Origin: Lycorma delicatula
Taxonomy: Eukaryota > Arthropoda > Insecta > Hemiptera > Fulgoridae
Reading direction: 5' to 3'
Length of the DNA stretch: 64,000 bases
Assembly (NCBI RefSeq): GCF_047948215.1
Contig: NC_134460.1
Coordinates: 17,190,501 to 17,254,500, forward strand
In this document: positions 38,481-49,460 of the stretch, in pieces
Layout: each line of letters begins with the position of its first letter
How positions within the stretch are numbered: the stretch's first letter is position 1
Translations under genes and position numbers: made by a program
Notes under the pieces: model-generated
Seen by the model: the letters and a program-made list of their open reading frames with translations, nothing else
Told to the model about the DNA's origin: nothing
Databases searched by the model: none

Positions 38481-38717
38481 GAATATTTAAATAATTAATT
38501 TGTTTATTTTCTGGAAAGTCTAGATTTCAAAGTTTGTACAATAAACAGAGAATGTATAACATCAAAAAGAAAATTCTGTCTGATAAATTTTAAATAATGA
38601 AATTAGTTTATAGGTGTAAAACTTTGAATATTTTTACAAGAAAAATAAAGTAAATTTTGAGTTAAATTATTTGAAAAGTTATGGAAAAACAATAAATATG
38701 GCAAATGTAGGTTAAAT

Positions 38718-38736
38718 CCTCTCTCACTCTCTCTCA

Positions 38737-38779
<43 letters not shown>

Positions 38780-38797
38780 TGTGCGCGCGCACGCGCA
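38718..38797. repeat. (TC)n(GT)n(GC)n compound microsatellite
   Basis: CT/TC runs are followed by GT and a short GCGC-rich stretch. The 86-codon minus frame across it is an artefact. Confidence 0.9.
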
Positions 38798-39162
38798 TAT
38801 GTGTATTGTGTTCTTTGAACAAAGAAGGCATTTCATAAGTTTAGTAAAACCTACGAGTGACAATTACGATTTCAAAAAAACACACAAACAATAGAACAAA
38901 GAAAATATAATTAATGAAAAAAACCTTTTTTATTCGTAACAAAAATTCAATTTCAGTTTTCAATGTAAAGAATTTATTTCAATGTGACATTGAATTGATT
39001 TAGGGATTAGTCATAACTGATCTTAGGTAAATAATTAAAAGAATAAATGATAAATCTGAAATTTATAAAAAATAAAATAGTTTTAAACACAACTAAAAAC
39101 CAGAACAGCAACATCATAGAAGAAATTTAATTAAATATTGATTTAAAAATCCCTGAGCACGC

Positions 39163-39165
<3 letters not shown>

Positions 39166-39202
<37 letters not shown>

Positions 39203-39226
39203 CGTGTGTTCGTGTGCGTGTGTGTT
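39166..39226. repeat. (GT)n microsatellite
   Basis: A GT tract with a few TTCGTG interruptions at its 3' side. Confidence 0.9.
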
Positions 39227-40534
39227 GATGTATTAATATATCTTTTCAATATATAAATTATATGTAAAACAAAAAAATATTTAACAAAATATTTTACTGA
39301 AATTTTTTATATTTTTATTATCTTTTATTAAATGCTTGCACCTAAATTTTTATAAAGATAAATTCCCAGTATTTTGTCCTAATTAATTTAGGACAAAATA
39401 TTATTATTTTTTAATAATATTAAAATTACAGCACAAATTGAAAACGTTATTTGTACAACTAATTAGAAGTATTCGATATTCTTAAGTTGAAGAAACGTAC
39501 AAGAATTTAGTTCAGTCATTAATAAATAATATACCACCTATAAGGAGTGGTGTAAGGATGAACAAGTTCTACGAATCACGCCCAACCCAGGATATTGGAT
39601 GTGGGTATGTAAATTAAAGCCAAGTATTATATTTCAACTTTTCTCAGATAATAAATACACAATCGAAACTTTTAAAACATGTAAAACTTATTATTATTAA
39701 ATTATCAAAATGTAAATAATACTTTACTTTTTAATAATTATAGATTCAATAACCAAATAAAATGTACTGATGCTCTAAATTTAAGCGTTTATTAAATCTA
39801 ATTATATAAACTTAGTTATTAAATATAATAAATACAGTACATGGTTGATAATATCGTTAAAAAAACATTGTTTTTAAATATGTTTTTATATCTAGCTAAT
39901 AGTAAAGTAATAGTCAATAAAAGGTAATAACAATGCAACTGAAAGAAAAAGGAATTATCATCCAGAATTCCCTAACATAGCTAAATAAATTAACTCAGTG
40001 GTGAATTCATTGATATAATATACCTAATTTTACAGTTCAATCCTTAGATTAGGGTTTGCGTAAGTAAAAATAATGATAATAAAAAAAATTATCATTACAT
40101 CTGACTTAAAATTTAATGAAATTTTCGGACCACATTAAAAAAAAATGTTACAATTCATCATTATATATATATTTTTTTATTATTATTATTATTAACAATA
40201 ACAAAAAATTACTTATTTCATAAAATTTACCAGCAATCTATGATCAATTTGACGTAACTCGATAACAATTCTTAAAAAAATAAATATTAAAAATTACTGA
40301 AAACTCTTTTACAAACTTAACGGAAACTGAACTTCAGGGAAATATTTTCAATGATAATTGTGCAGCCTCTTCTTTGAAGTTATCGTTGCCTCTGCTAATG
40401 ACATCAGTTTTGTAGATAATTCCTTTTGTAAAATATTTAAATATAATTTTAATTTATGTTCTGCTTATTTATCTAACGTATTGTTCTTATAAAATGTGAG
40501 TATATATTTCTTTGCTCTTAGTAGTATGTATATT

Positions 40535-40660
40535 CCGCCATTTTGTAGTATAGTGGTCAAAAATAAAATATTATATACATCCAGTAGATCCCGGGTTCAA
40601 ATCTCGATCATGTTTGGCTTCTTTTCTTGCGCTAAAAAATATTTATTTCGCTTTGCTTAG
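40535..40660 (+). mobile_element. Degenerate tRNA-like SINE
   Basis: A tRNA-like head is suggested by box A TAGTATAGTGG at 40546-40556 and box B GGGTTCAAATC at 40593-40603. The sequence between is AT-rich and mutated, and the acceptor-stem pairing is poor, so it is not a functional tRNA. The body is not recognisably like families S1-S3. Confidence 0.5.
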
Positions 40661-41585
40661 CATAACCTTCAAGTTTTCATAGTAATTAATCATCTAAAAA
40701 AGTTGAGTATTTTCTATAAAATGCCGGCGCCACTAATTAATTTCCTAAATAGGTGACTTTTTCGAAGGAATTCCTTTATTCATTACTTAACAGTCTACTG
40801 TATTATTTCAAATTACAGATTGGGAAAAATTTACTGAAAAGACGACTTCAAACGGTATCCCAAGTGTCCCTTATTGTATCGAGTATTTTCTGGAACGGGT
40901 TCTCGTCCCCTACCATGCGACCCCACGTGAATTCGGCGTTATAGGATTCCACATGATGACTGGCAGTTCCCCCTGTGCTTTTTATTCCATCGTTTCAAAT
41001 ATTTTAAATCCTTTTTTCTATCAGCTGCGTTAACTAAATGACTATATTTATGAAGTAAGATCTGAGAATAACAAAATAGTATTATAGTTTTAAAATACTT
41101 TAAAAGAACAACTATTGCAAAAATACACTTGTCCTTCATATTTCAAAATTGGAAGTATACCTCTTTAAATGTAGGTTCCCGGTTTAAGTTTTTCTAAAAT
41201 TACAGCCAAGAAATAGAACAGTAGCTTAATAACGAAGCTCTATAATTCTTGAAAGCAAAGCAGGAGGAGGTATATATTCGCCTTTATTATAAAAAAAAAA
41301 ATAATAATGGTTTATATTTTTGAGAAGGGAAGAGAGAGAAAAAGAGTAAACAATGCAAACAGAGAATTGTGCTGAGTCTAGTCTTAAGTATACAATGGAT
41401 TTTATCCCGTTCATTGTAAGAAAGATAAATATAATTCAGAGCAAACGGTCAAAGATTATATTTGAACTGTCGTGATTACCTCAAGAATTATTTATTTACT
41501 ATCGACCATACAAAGGTATCGAACATATTCATAATTCAACCTTCAATTTTAAGAAAAATATTTACTTGCACATAAAATTATTATT
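40661..41585. other. Spacer without recognised gene
   Basis: Slightly less AT-rich near 40840-40980 (TTCTCGTCCCCTACCATGCG), but no protein or repeat is recognised. Confidence 0.45.
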
Positions 41586-41741
41586 ATTTTTTTTTTTTAG
41601 CCTCATGGACCAACGTTATTGCTTCAGAGGATTAGATGGAATGCAATTTTGTGCGAGTGAAAATTCTACGCCTGACCGGAATTCGAACCTGGGACCTCCG
41701 GAAGAAAGGCCGAAATGTTACCACTCGCGCTACGGAGGCCG
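41586..41741 (-). mobile_element. tRNA-derived SINE family S3, second copy
   Basis: The minus-strand head has box A TAGCGCGAGTGG (41732-41721) and box B GGTTCGAATTCC (41689-41678). It shares GGCCTCCGTAGC, CGGCCTTTC, TCCGGAGGTCCCAGG and CCTCTGAAGCAAT with the copy at 18378-18562. The tail is the poly(T) at 41586-41598 on the plus strand, so the SINE ends in poly(A). It sits only ~20 bp from the poly(A) end of the gag-only LINE at 41773. No convincing TSD. The two plus-strand frames across it are shadows. Confidence 0.85.
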
Positions 41742-41760
41742 GTTATTTATCTTATCTAAA

Positions 41761-41772
41761 GCAACATATGTT
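41761..41772. repeat. TSD of the gag-only retroelement, 3' side
   Basis: GCAACATATGTT, identical to 44122-44133. The final Ts merge with the poly(A) tail, so 10-12 bp are certain. Confidence 0.85.
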
Positions 41773-41937
41773 TTTTTTTTTTTTTTTTTTGAGGTTTTTA
41801 GGGGCATCGACTACTTTGGTCATTAGCCCCATCTAACTTCAAAAAAAAAATAAAAAAAAGGGTTCAAAATTTCACAATTTCATGTGTCAAAAAATGATCA
41901 AAATTTTACTTTTCTTATAACTTCTGATCCAATAAAA

Positions 41938-43577
41938 TTACTTTCTAGGCTTTCCTTTCGGCCATCCTTTTTTACGTTTCTCCATTCTTCTGACGGCCTC
42001 AACCTCTGATGACAGCGTATCTGAGGCCTCAGACATGGCATCGTCTTCCTCTATTTCGGATGCCAGTGACGTTCTTCGGCTGACGTCAGTTGATGAAACT
42101 TTCGCCGGCGCTGTTAGCATCTTTGCTAAAGAATCTAAATTAATGTGCGATGATGTCCCCGCGGCGGATGAGCCGGACTCTATCTCTACTGCAGTACTGG
42201 GTCCGGCTGAAATAGATGCTCTCACCGAAGCTGGTCTTTGCGCTTTGGGAGGCTCTATTGGTACAGGTTTTATTTCATCTGCGCCTGGTGCTTTTTCTAT
42301 AATAACTTGCACCTCCGTTTCCGCAGATTCAGGTTTTCTTGTCACAATTTCTTTAGATTTGTGACTACACGACGGAGCGATCTGTTTCTCTTTGTCAGAT
42401 AAATCAAGATTTTTAATTCTTACACAAGTTGGTGACTTTACAATCGCAGATTTAGCTGGTTTTTTAAACGGCGCTGGTGTGTCTCTCATGTCAACGGCGT
42501 CAGTCCGGGGATGAGCCTTCTCATCTTTACTTTGTTTTCTCTGATGAGTCGACTCAATCTTTGAATCGATGATTCTTTCAATCATCGTCGCAAGACTTGG
42601 TGCCATCGTGTTAAGCAACTGCTCCACATTAATTTTAGATGTGGAAGGGGCAGCCGCTGCTTCTGCATAAGAAGTCGATTGTCGTGGTGTACGCTTATTA
42701 ACAATCTTCTTTGCTTCAGGATAGCTTACCTTCTGAAGCGTTTTAACTTCCTGAATTGCTGTTTCTAATTTATATATAGGGCAGTTTCTTGAACGACAAT
42801 TGTGAAGCCCTTTACAGTTAACGCAGGTTGGAGGGTCTTTACATGGGTAACCCTCATGTGTTTTCTCTCCACATATACATATTTCCTGCGCTTCACATCT
42901 TGCTGCTGTGTGTCCGAATCGTTGACACTTAAAACATCTCATCGGCTGCGGGATGAAAGCTCGTACATCAAGCCGATGGATGCCAACTCGTACCTTTTCA
43001 GGAAGATTCGGCCTATTAAATGTCAAAACATGCGAGGCCGAAGGAAGAATCTCACCATTTCTTCTCATAGTAAGTCTGCGACATTGAGTTACTCCCTGAC
43101 TCGACATTTCTTGTACAATTTCTTCTTCTGTACAATTAAGAAGATCGCGACAAACAACAACTCCTCTGGATGAGTTCAGTGTGCTATGCGGTTGGACAGA
43201 AACCGCAAATTCACCGATCTTCTTCAACGCCAAAACTTTCTGGCTTTGCATGTCGTTGATGGTTTCGACATGCAATCCATTAAAAGTTTTACGAATTTCC
43301 TTGACAGGACCACCAGCACAATTTGTAACTTCTCTTGCGATAAGGAATGGACTAACTTTTTGAAAGTTTCCATTCTCCCTTGCAATAATTAAAAATCTTG
43401 GCTTTGGTGCGCTATAGCCAAATAGACTTTTCTTTAATTCTTTACTGATTCTATCAGCATCTTTCTTTATCCTATCAGATTCTTTACTTTTTTCCTCTTC
43501 GCTTGCGGCGAATCGGAGGTTTCTAAACGAGGGTGTTTACGTGCACCCTCTGCCACGTTTGATTGTTCAATATTCAT
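41938..43577 (-). CDS. Jockey-type Gag-like ORF1 protein with zinc knuckles, one frameshift
   Basis: This is an RNA-binding ORF1 protein of a non-LTR retrotransposon, expected to package element RNA. The likely start is ATG at 43577-43575. This frame ends after ~35 codons at a TAA near 43473, while the downstream frame is open from about 43535 to the stop at 41938. One indel near 43490 therefore breaks the gene. In the long frame, numbered from the TTG codon at 43275, three zinc knuckles appear: C114-x2-C117-x4-H122-x4-C127, C133-x-C135-x4-H140-x4-C145, and C151-x2-C154-x3-H158-x6-C165. Upstream is the conserved gag fold region (GVVVCRDLLNCTEEEIVQEM). The C-terminal ~280 residues are low-complexity and charged, with a basic end (RRMEKRKKGWPKGKPRK). 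The zinc knuckle order fits Jockey-clade Gag. No RT follows. Confidence 0.85.
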
Positions 43578-43990
43578 GAACAGTGGATCCCTTCTGTAGC
43601 AAGGCTAGCCGCCGGGGTACACCCCCACTCCAGGGCTACTAACCTTGGAGGTCCGATCCGGTACTCCGGTGGAACCGGCATATGTCCTGGCAGAGAGCGG
43701 ATGCGCAGTCTCTGCACTGACTCCAGGCTCCTACTCACCGAAGCTTTCAGAGCTCCCATGCACCGACATACATGGGCACCATTGCTATATGCTTGCCATC
43801 GCAGGGGGCATGTGGACAACGGAAGGGTCTCCGTTACACCTGCAATAACATTGACCCTGGCCGCCACACCGCCAGCTCTAAGAGTGGTATGAATCCACTT
43901 CCAAAATCGGTTGCTATTCCATTTCCTGCCGGTAGCCAAAAATCCAGTCCGTTTAGTGACCTGAAGTTGGAACCAGGTCAAACTTAACAA
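43574..43990 (-). other. Upstream ORF in the leader overlapping the gag start
   Basis: A 138-codon frame begins at 43990 and ends with a TGA at 43576-43574 that overlaps the gag ATG as ATGA. I recognise no domain. It may be chance openness in GC-richer leader DNA, or a frame used for termination-reinitiation onto gag. Confidence 0.3.
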
Positions 43991-44121
43991 AGCATAACCG
44001 AGGAATTTACTCGGAACCCCGTTAGCCAGCTATATTTAATGTACGAAAGTACAGCTGTTGCCGCCCTGGACGTGGAACATAGATGTTGTGTTCCGGACGT
44101 GGGGATTATCTACCTCAGGGC

Positions 44122-44133
44122 GCAACATATGTT
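44122..44133. repeat. TSD of the gag-only retroelement, 5' side
   Basis: GCAACATATGTT, identical to 41761-41772. It marks the full 5' end of the element. Confidence 0.85.
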
Positions 44134-44614
44134 ATTACAATACTTATAAGAACTAAATAAGGAAAGGATGGAAAACTTAATTAAAAATAATTGACTATAT
44201 ATATATAAACGTATAAACTAAACGTATCACAAATTACAGAATTTTTAGATATAAATAAAATAATAAATTGTTTTTGAATGAAGCTAAATAATGTCGACTT
44301 CAAAATAAAACATCTCTAAATTTAAAAACAAAAAAATCTTTTTTCATTCTTTTTAAAATTTAAAGGTATAAGTAAAATTATAACCAAGAAAAACTACCAA
44401 TCCTTAATTTGAAGAGATTAATTTTACTTCAGAGAGGCTGCTAAAACGCAGAGTTAGGTTCTCTATAATTTAAAACATATCACTGTTTACCCTAAGTTAT
44501 CCAATTTGAATTTTCGTGCGAAAATATTTTTAATGTCAAAATGATATAAGCCTGATTATGATCCAATAGCTATAAAAATCCAATATAAACCAGTCACATA
44601 TATTAAAAAATTGA
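44134..44614. other. AT-rich spacer
   Basis: No gene or repeat recognised. Confidence 0.5.
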
Positions 44615-45090
44615 GCTGTAAACCTATTTCTAGTCCGTCTGAGAGTTCTACTAGATGAATCGGACTGATTTTTTTTTATTCTGCTCGGAAGGACCCACTG
44701 ATACATCATCAACCGTCTTTGGAATCCAAAGTTGGGTCTCCTCTAAGAATTTCTCAAAAAAAAAATCTTCATTTATAACTTAATTGAGGAATTTTCCGAT
44801 GAAATATATATATTATCTCACAGGAAAATCACTTTGAATGTCTGTCGATTTACATATCTGCGGACCATTTCAAGTAAAATAAAAAAATCTGCCAGATCCG
44901 TCCAGTAGAACGTCTGGACGAACTGGAAATAGATTTTGAGCACATTTTACCTGTGGTAGGAAAGGAAAGAGAAAACCATGGGGTTGCGGGGGAGACCCCC
45001 AATAAATGGAATAAGTTTTGTCGATTTTTAAAAATATGTAACATTGTTTTGTAATAACGCTGCGGAGGAGCCAGGGGCCACTAATAATAA
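44615..45090 (+). repeat. Family E repeat, copy 1
   Basis: It matches 62715-63200 in the same orientation. Shared marks are a CTATTTC...CCGTCTG start, ATCGGACTG, TTTTTTATTCTGCTCG, ACTTAATTGAGGAA, AAATAGATTTTGAGCAC, GTGGTAGGAAAG and TGTAATAACGCTGCGGAG. In this copy 44624-44663 is largely complementary to 44892-44932, giving ~40 bp internal inverted repeats with a ~310 bp span. That suggests a MITE-like unit inside a longer repeat. Non-coding. Confidence 0.7.
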
Positions 45091-48000
45091 TAAAAAATTT
45101 TTTTTAAAATTCAAATAAAGTTACATAAAAATAACATTTAACTGTATAAACATATTGAACAATATTTTGAACAAATCGCCGGATGGATGTAATATGTTTT
45201 TCGACAACGAATAACGTTCTTTAGTCACCTATAACGTTTTAAAAAAAAATGACGATGATCACAATGCGGTTTTATCGAAATGATTTGTTTTACGATGGTT
45301 TTTAGCTTTTTAAACATTCGAAAGTGTGGTATTGCTTTTGTATCAGTTCTTTATGTGATTCAATTTTTTTTGTTAGTTCTCAACAAAATATATGTGAATA
45401 TATCAGCCATCACGTCGTCACCACTGATATCGCCAGACAAACACTCTTTAGGAATCCGTTCCAACCAACTCATTTGTACTATAGTTGTTTTTTTTTGTTT
45501 TTTTTTTAAAATATTTTCTTATTAGTAAAAAATATGTCCCCTTTTTTTCAGGAAAAACCTTTTTGATAAAAGGGTCTAGTTAATAAAATAAAATTATCAA
45601 ACTAATCCATTTTATGAACAATTAATTAGCCTTTAACATGTATAAAAACAACGTATGTATCGAACTGAAGACCCTTCTCCGTCTTTTAAAGCCGTTAAAA
45701 CATTAATAATTAACTTTCTTCTTAAATGGTAAAAAGACTGAAAACCATTTCCATACTGTTATGTATAATTTAGTAAAACCAAAAAAAAAACTTCAAAGAG
45801 AAGAGTTACAAATTTGTTATCATCCTTAATCTTCTGATAAGGGTTGAAAACTATTCTCGTCCGGAAGTTTCACAGCACAAAATGAAAAATACTTTAAAAA
45901 ATTTTGATTGGTAAAAAAAAAAAGAAACTCACATCTTTAGAGGTCTGAGTTGTTTTGAATAATTAAACAAAGCGTTTAATAATAAATAATATTAATGACA
46001 AAAATTTTATAACCTAAAAACACAGGTAAAATCTTAAGGAAAATCTGTCCTAATCTGAATATAGCGCTACGTACATATTTTCCCATTCTGTTAATAATTG
46101 CTTACAGCATCAATCCACCCGATACAAATATTTCAGGAAATTTCAACATACAAATATTCATATTACAACAACGAATTTCATAATTAAGTTAAAATATTTA
46201 AGAGATTTAATGCTAAATAGATATTCGTATACAACATGTTTACATATTGAATTTTTAATATTTTTTTACTATGAAATTTTAGACAGTCTAGAATATAAAA
46301 ATTCTGGGAAGGGGCATAATTTAAGATACAGTAAACGAGCAGTATTATTTGAAATTCATAGAATTTAACAATCATTCTTATCATGCTATCTTCTATTGTT
46401 CAAAATAGTAATAAACCAGCACATATTTATATAGGTAATAACGTAATTGACCTTTTATGAATGGAATAATCTGTAAGTTGGTTTCTATGTTTTAAGCACT
46501 CTTCTAAATTGGTCACCTTAGGTCGCGACAAGCAACAAAGACTTAAGGTCTTACAAAGAAAGATTAGGTCTCTTTACTGCCGGTACTAATACCGATTTCA
46601 ACGTTAAACAAATGTTAATATAAGCCGGTACCGCCTAACACTAGCGAGAAATGTATTCTTGGTGGGGCAGTGTTGCCAAGAGTTCAATGACCTCAAACTA
46701 CAGTAACTGGCACACGCCCTCCACTTCACTTTGAAACAGCTTGCTTGTTCACTTGTTAACTCATTCATAACAGAACTCTTCTTATTCCTTCTTAACGGAT
46801 CTGTCGAAATCCTTTCTTTCATGTTTATTCTTTTTTTTAATAACTCCCTCTTTTTTTTATATTGCAAGTAACAAACAACAGTAATATGTTAACAAAACTT
46901 TCAATACATTTTTCCTGTACATTGAATGATATATGATTGCAAGCTATACATATATGTAGCCTACAGCCGGCAAATATATTTTGATGTCAATTTTATGTCA
47001 AATCACTTCTTTTAATATCAATTTCCGACTATAACTGTGCTCTCTCTATATATATATTTTACTGACTATATATTTTACTGAAATAAAATGCCCTAAAGTA
47101 TGTAGTAAAAACTGTAGTTAAAAAACAAATCACTCAACATATCCGAGAAGTTAAGAAAGACCGGAAGATTTTATAACGAAATATATCACTGGAGAACATT
47201 TAATCAGGATGTTAGAATGGTTTTTGAAAGATCTTATTATCAAGTTTATATTTAGTATATGGAAAAGAAAAAAATTGTAACATAACTTTACAGAGTGATT
47301 CAGGAGGAAAGGGAAATAATTTTGAGAACTAATTCTAAAACTTTAAATAAGGAAAAAAGACAAACTTACGACTAAAAAACCGCTTTGTTACGATCGGAAA
47401 ATTTCATCCCGATCTCAATTCTCCGGTGAAATGAGGTCATTCTGACATTTTTAAAGCGTTATAAAATGAGTAAATATGATGATTTCTTATGTTTTTGGAC
47501 CTGAAAAATCAGGGTAGATATAAATCTAGAGAGCTGTATCTACCGTAGTTTTCATGATATTCAACGTAAAACAGAATATTTCAATGACGAAAAAAACATT
47601 TTTTTTTTAGGTTAAAAGTACAATAACTTTGTTAAATGACTAATCAATTCGTAAATTATATTAGTAAAATATATATATTTAGAGCTGTAAAACTTCAGCG
47701 ACTGTATAAATTAATATAAATTAATGTATAAAATTATTACACTTCAATATTGTTAACATTAATTTAAATGCGGTTAATTTTAACCAAATTTCAAAGCTAA
47801 TATAGTCTGTCATTGAAAATCAAACAACTGCATTCATTTCAGGAATAACAAAGTGAGAGTTGACAAAATAACTATTTAATTATAATGGAATAAAACGTAT
47901 GGCGAGATTGTGTAATTCTGATATAAGAAAAAATTACAAACTTCTATGCCTATCAACCTAATTTTTCTTTTAATAAGGAATTCAACTATCGTAAAATTTA

Positions 48001-48249
48001 TTGTTAAGATTTTCTAAAAAAATTAAAAAACTACAGAGGATAAATACGAAGATATTTGGCTGAAAAATAAACTGCACGAAATAAAATAATTTGCAGAATA
48101 AAATTGATGAGGTAAACTTATAAAAATAGGGATTTTATTTAAAATACTAAAACTTAGCAAAATATTGTTGTTAGGTTAATGTAATATATATATTTAATTA
48201 ATGCATACGTTACAATCTGTTCAACTAGTGAATGATAAGCAACGCCATC
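45091..48249. other. AT-rich spacer, one GC-richer patch
   Basis: No gene recognised. The patch at 46520-46800, which includes an 87-codon minus-strand frame, is less AT-rich (GGTGGGGCAGTGTTGCCAAG). It could be a host exon or promoter, but I recognise nothing in it. Confidence 0.4.
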
Positions 48250-48497
48250 CCCGGCAAAATGAGATGAGGATGATATGTAAATGAAGTGCAGTCTTGTACA
48301 GACTCAGGCCGATTACTAGGTTGTGTGATTAAATCCCAACCACCAAACTTCACTGGTATTCACAGTCTAGTATTCAAATCCGTATAAAAGCAACCAACAT
48401 TTACTAGGATTTGAACCTGAGAACCTTCAACTTTGAAAATCAGCTCTTAAAAATGATTTGCGAAGACAAGTTTACCATTAGCCCAGCTCGGTGGACT
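48250..48497 (-). mobile_element. SINE family S2, minus-strand copy
   Basis: The minus-strand head TCCACCGAGCTGGGCTAATGG gives a box-A-like sequence, and AGGTTCAAATCC (near 48411-48400) is a good box B. The body shares TTTTATACGGATTTGAATACTAG and TGTACAAGACTGCACTTCATTTAC with the other copies. The head is better preserved here than in the copies at 11755 and 25315. Confidence 0.8.
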
Positions 48498-48879
48498 ATA
48501 ATATGAAAATGAAATCCACAAGTACATCCTTTCAAGCAAGAAATAATCTCTAAATAAAGAATCTAAAACCAGCGGTCATTGGATAAATAAAGGAAAAAAT
48601 AAAGAAAGTATATTATTTTTTATCGCCTATGTAATAAATATATTTACAAAGGAACTAATGCATTTTAAAAACTCGTTTTTGGTATACTATTGCGTCAATT
48701 TTAAAGGATCTAGGAATTACGTTTTCGAAATTTAAAAAAAAATCTTTAGTTTTCCTTTACCCTTTCATTTTATTTTTGATTAAAAAAATAAAGTCTGGTC
48801 AAAAAGTCATTCCTCGTACGTTATGATCGTTGCCGGTTGTATATTTTTTTTATAGATTTCTCAAAAAAAGAACGATATT
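48498..48879. other. AT-rich spacer
   Basis: No gene or repeat recognised. Confidence 0.5.
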
Positions 48880-48982
48880 ATTTTTGTTCGCATGGTGGGA
48901 TTGTAGGTGAAAATGAATTTTCTTTACGTTTTGAAGTACGAGGAGTATGAAAATTATTATTCACTGAGAATGTAATTTCCTT

Positions 48983-49024
<42 letters not shown>

Positions 49025-49325
49025 ATTATATATATATATATATATATATATACCATTTACTTAAAATACAGTTTCCTTAAATATGTATAAGGCTATGCAT
49101 AAAATTTTATGGCACGAAAATTTCCAAAACTACTTGAAATCTAGATATGCTGTAGTAGTGTATCTAAAGATGTTGATGTTAAAATTCGATGTAGATTGGT
49201 CGACTCGTCTTCATTTACGCTAAATTTAAGGTCGAAAAGAAGTTGAAGTTATTTTGACTGTCTAGTGAGTGGTATACGTATTTTTCATGCAGTGGTGAGT
49301 TGAAACTTGTTTTTTACCTACATTT
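48880..49325 (-). repeat. Family X repeat, copy 3 (inverted)
   Basis: Read on the minus strand, the 5' module at about 49325-49075 (AAATTTTATGCATAGCC at its inner end) is followed by the AT core at 49052-48985. The 3' module at 48980-48880 (CATTTTCACCTACAATCCCACC) comes next. The order is the same as at 29575 and 31140. Confidence 0.65.
48985..49052. repeat. (TA)n microsatellite with CCAT break
   Basis: Two TA tracts are separated by TACCAT. They form the core of family X copy 3. Confidence 0.9.
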
Positions 49326-49460
49326 CGAAGAAAAGTAAGGTATTAGTTTGGGTAGCATGATGTGAATGGGAGGTGAAAATGAATTCTCTTTTCGTTTTGA
49401 AGTAAGAGAAGTACAAAATTTTCATTTGCTTAAAATCGGGTTTTCATATATATATATATA
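49326..49460 (-). repeat. Family X repeat, 3' module of copy 4
   Basis: It carries the family 3' module (AGAATTCATTTTCACCTCC and ACTAATACCTTACTTTTCTTCG on the minus strand) up to an AT core at 49446-49460. Its 5' module may be the one at 50258-50560, on the far side of the long inverted repeat. Confidence 0.6.

Larger units (their letters stand above)
38481..40534. other. AT-rich spacer with microsatellites
   Basis: No gene recognised. It holds a (TC)n(GT)n(GC)n block at 38718-38797, a (GT)n block at 39166-39226, and AT-rich sequence. Confidence 0.5.
41773..44121 (-). mobile_element. Non-LTR retroelement with gag-like ORF only (half-LINE)
   Basis: A ~2.35 kb minus-strand element, bounded by 10-12 bp TSDs and ending in poly(A) (plus-strand T run at 41771-41790). 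From 5' to 3' it has a ~540 bp GC-richer leader (44121-43578), a gag-like ORF1 (43577-41938, one frameshift), and a ~165 bp 3' UTR. The UTR contains a short stem GGGGC/GCCCC (41826-41830 with 41801-41805) next to the tail. There is no ORF2: no endonuclease or RT sequence lies between the gag stop and the poly(A). It therefore must have moved with enzymes from another element. This resembles HAL1-type half-LINEs, or HeT-A in having gag only. An ORF2 deletion in this single copy is the alternative. Confidence 0.85.

Noticed and set aside
42035..43392. Plus-strand frames of up to 123 codons
   Set aside because: Antisense shadows of the gag-like ORF.
43563..43892. 109-codon plus-strand frame in the GC-richer leader
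   Set aside because: Lies antisense to the leader of the retroelement; no domain, and chance openness is expected there.
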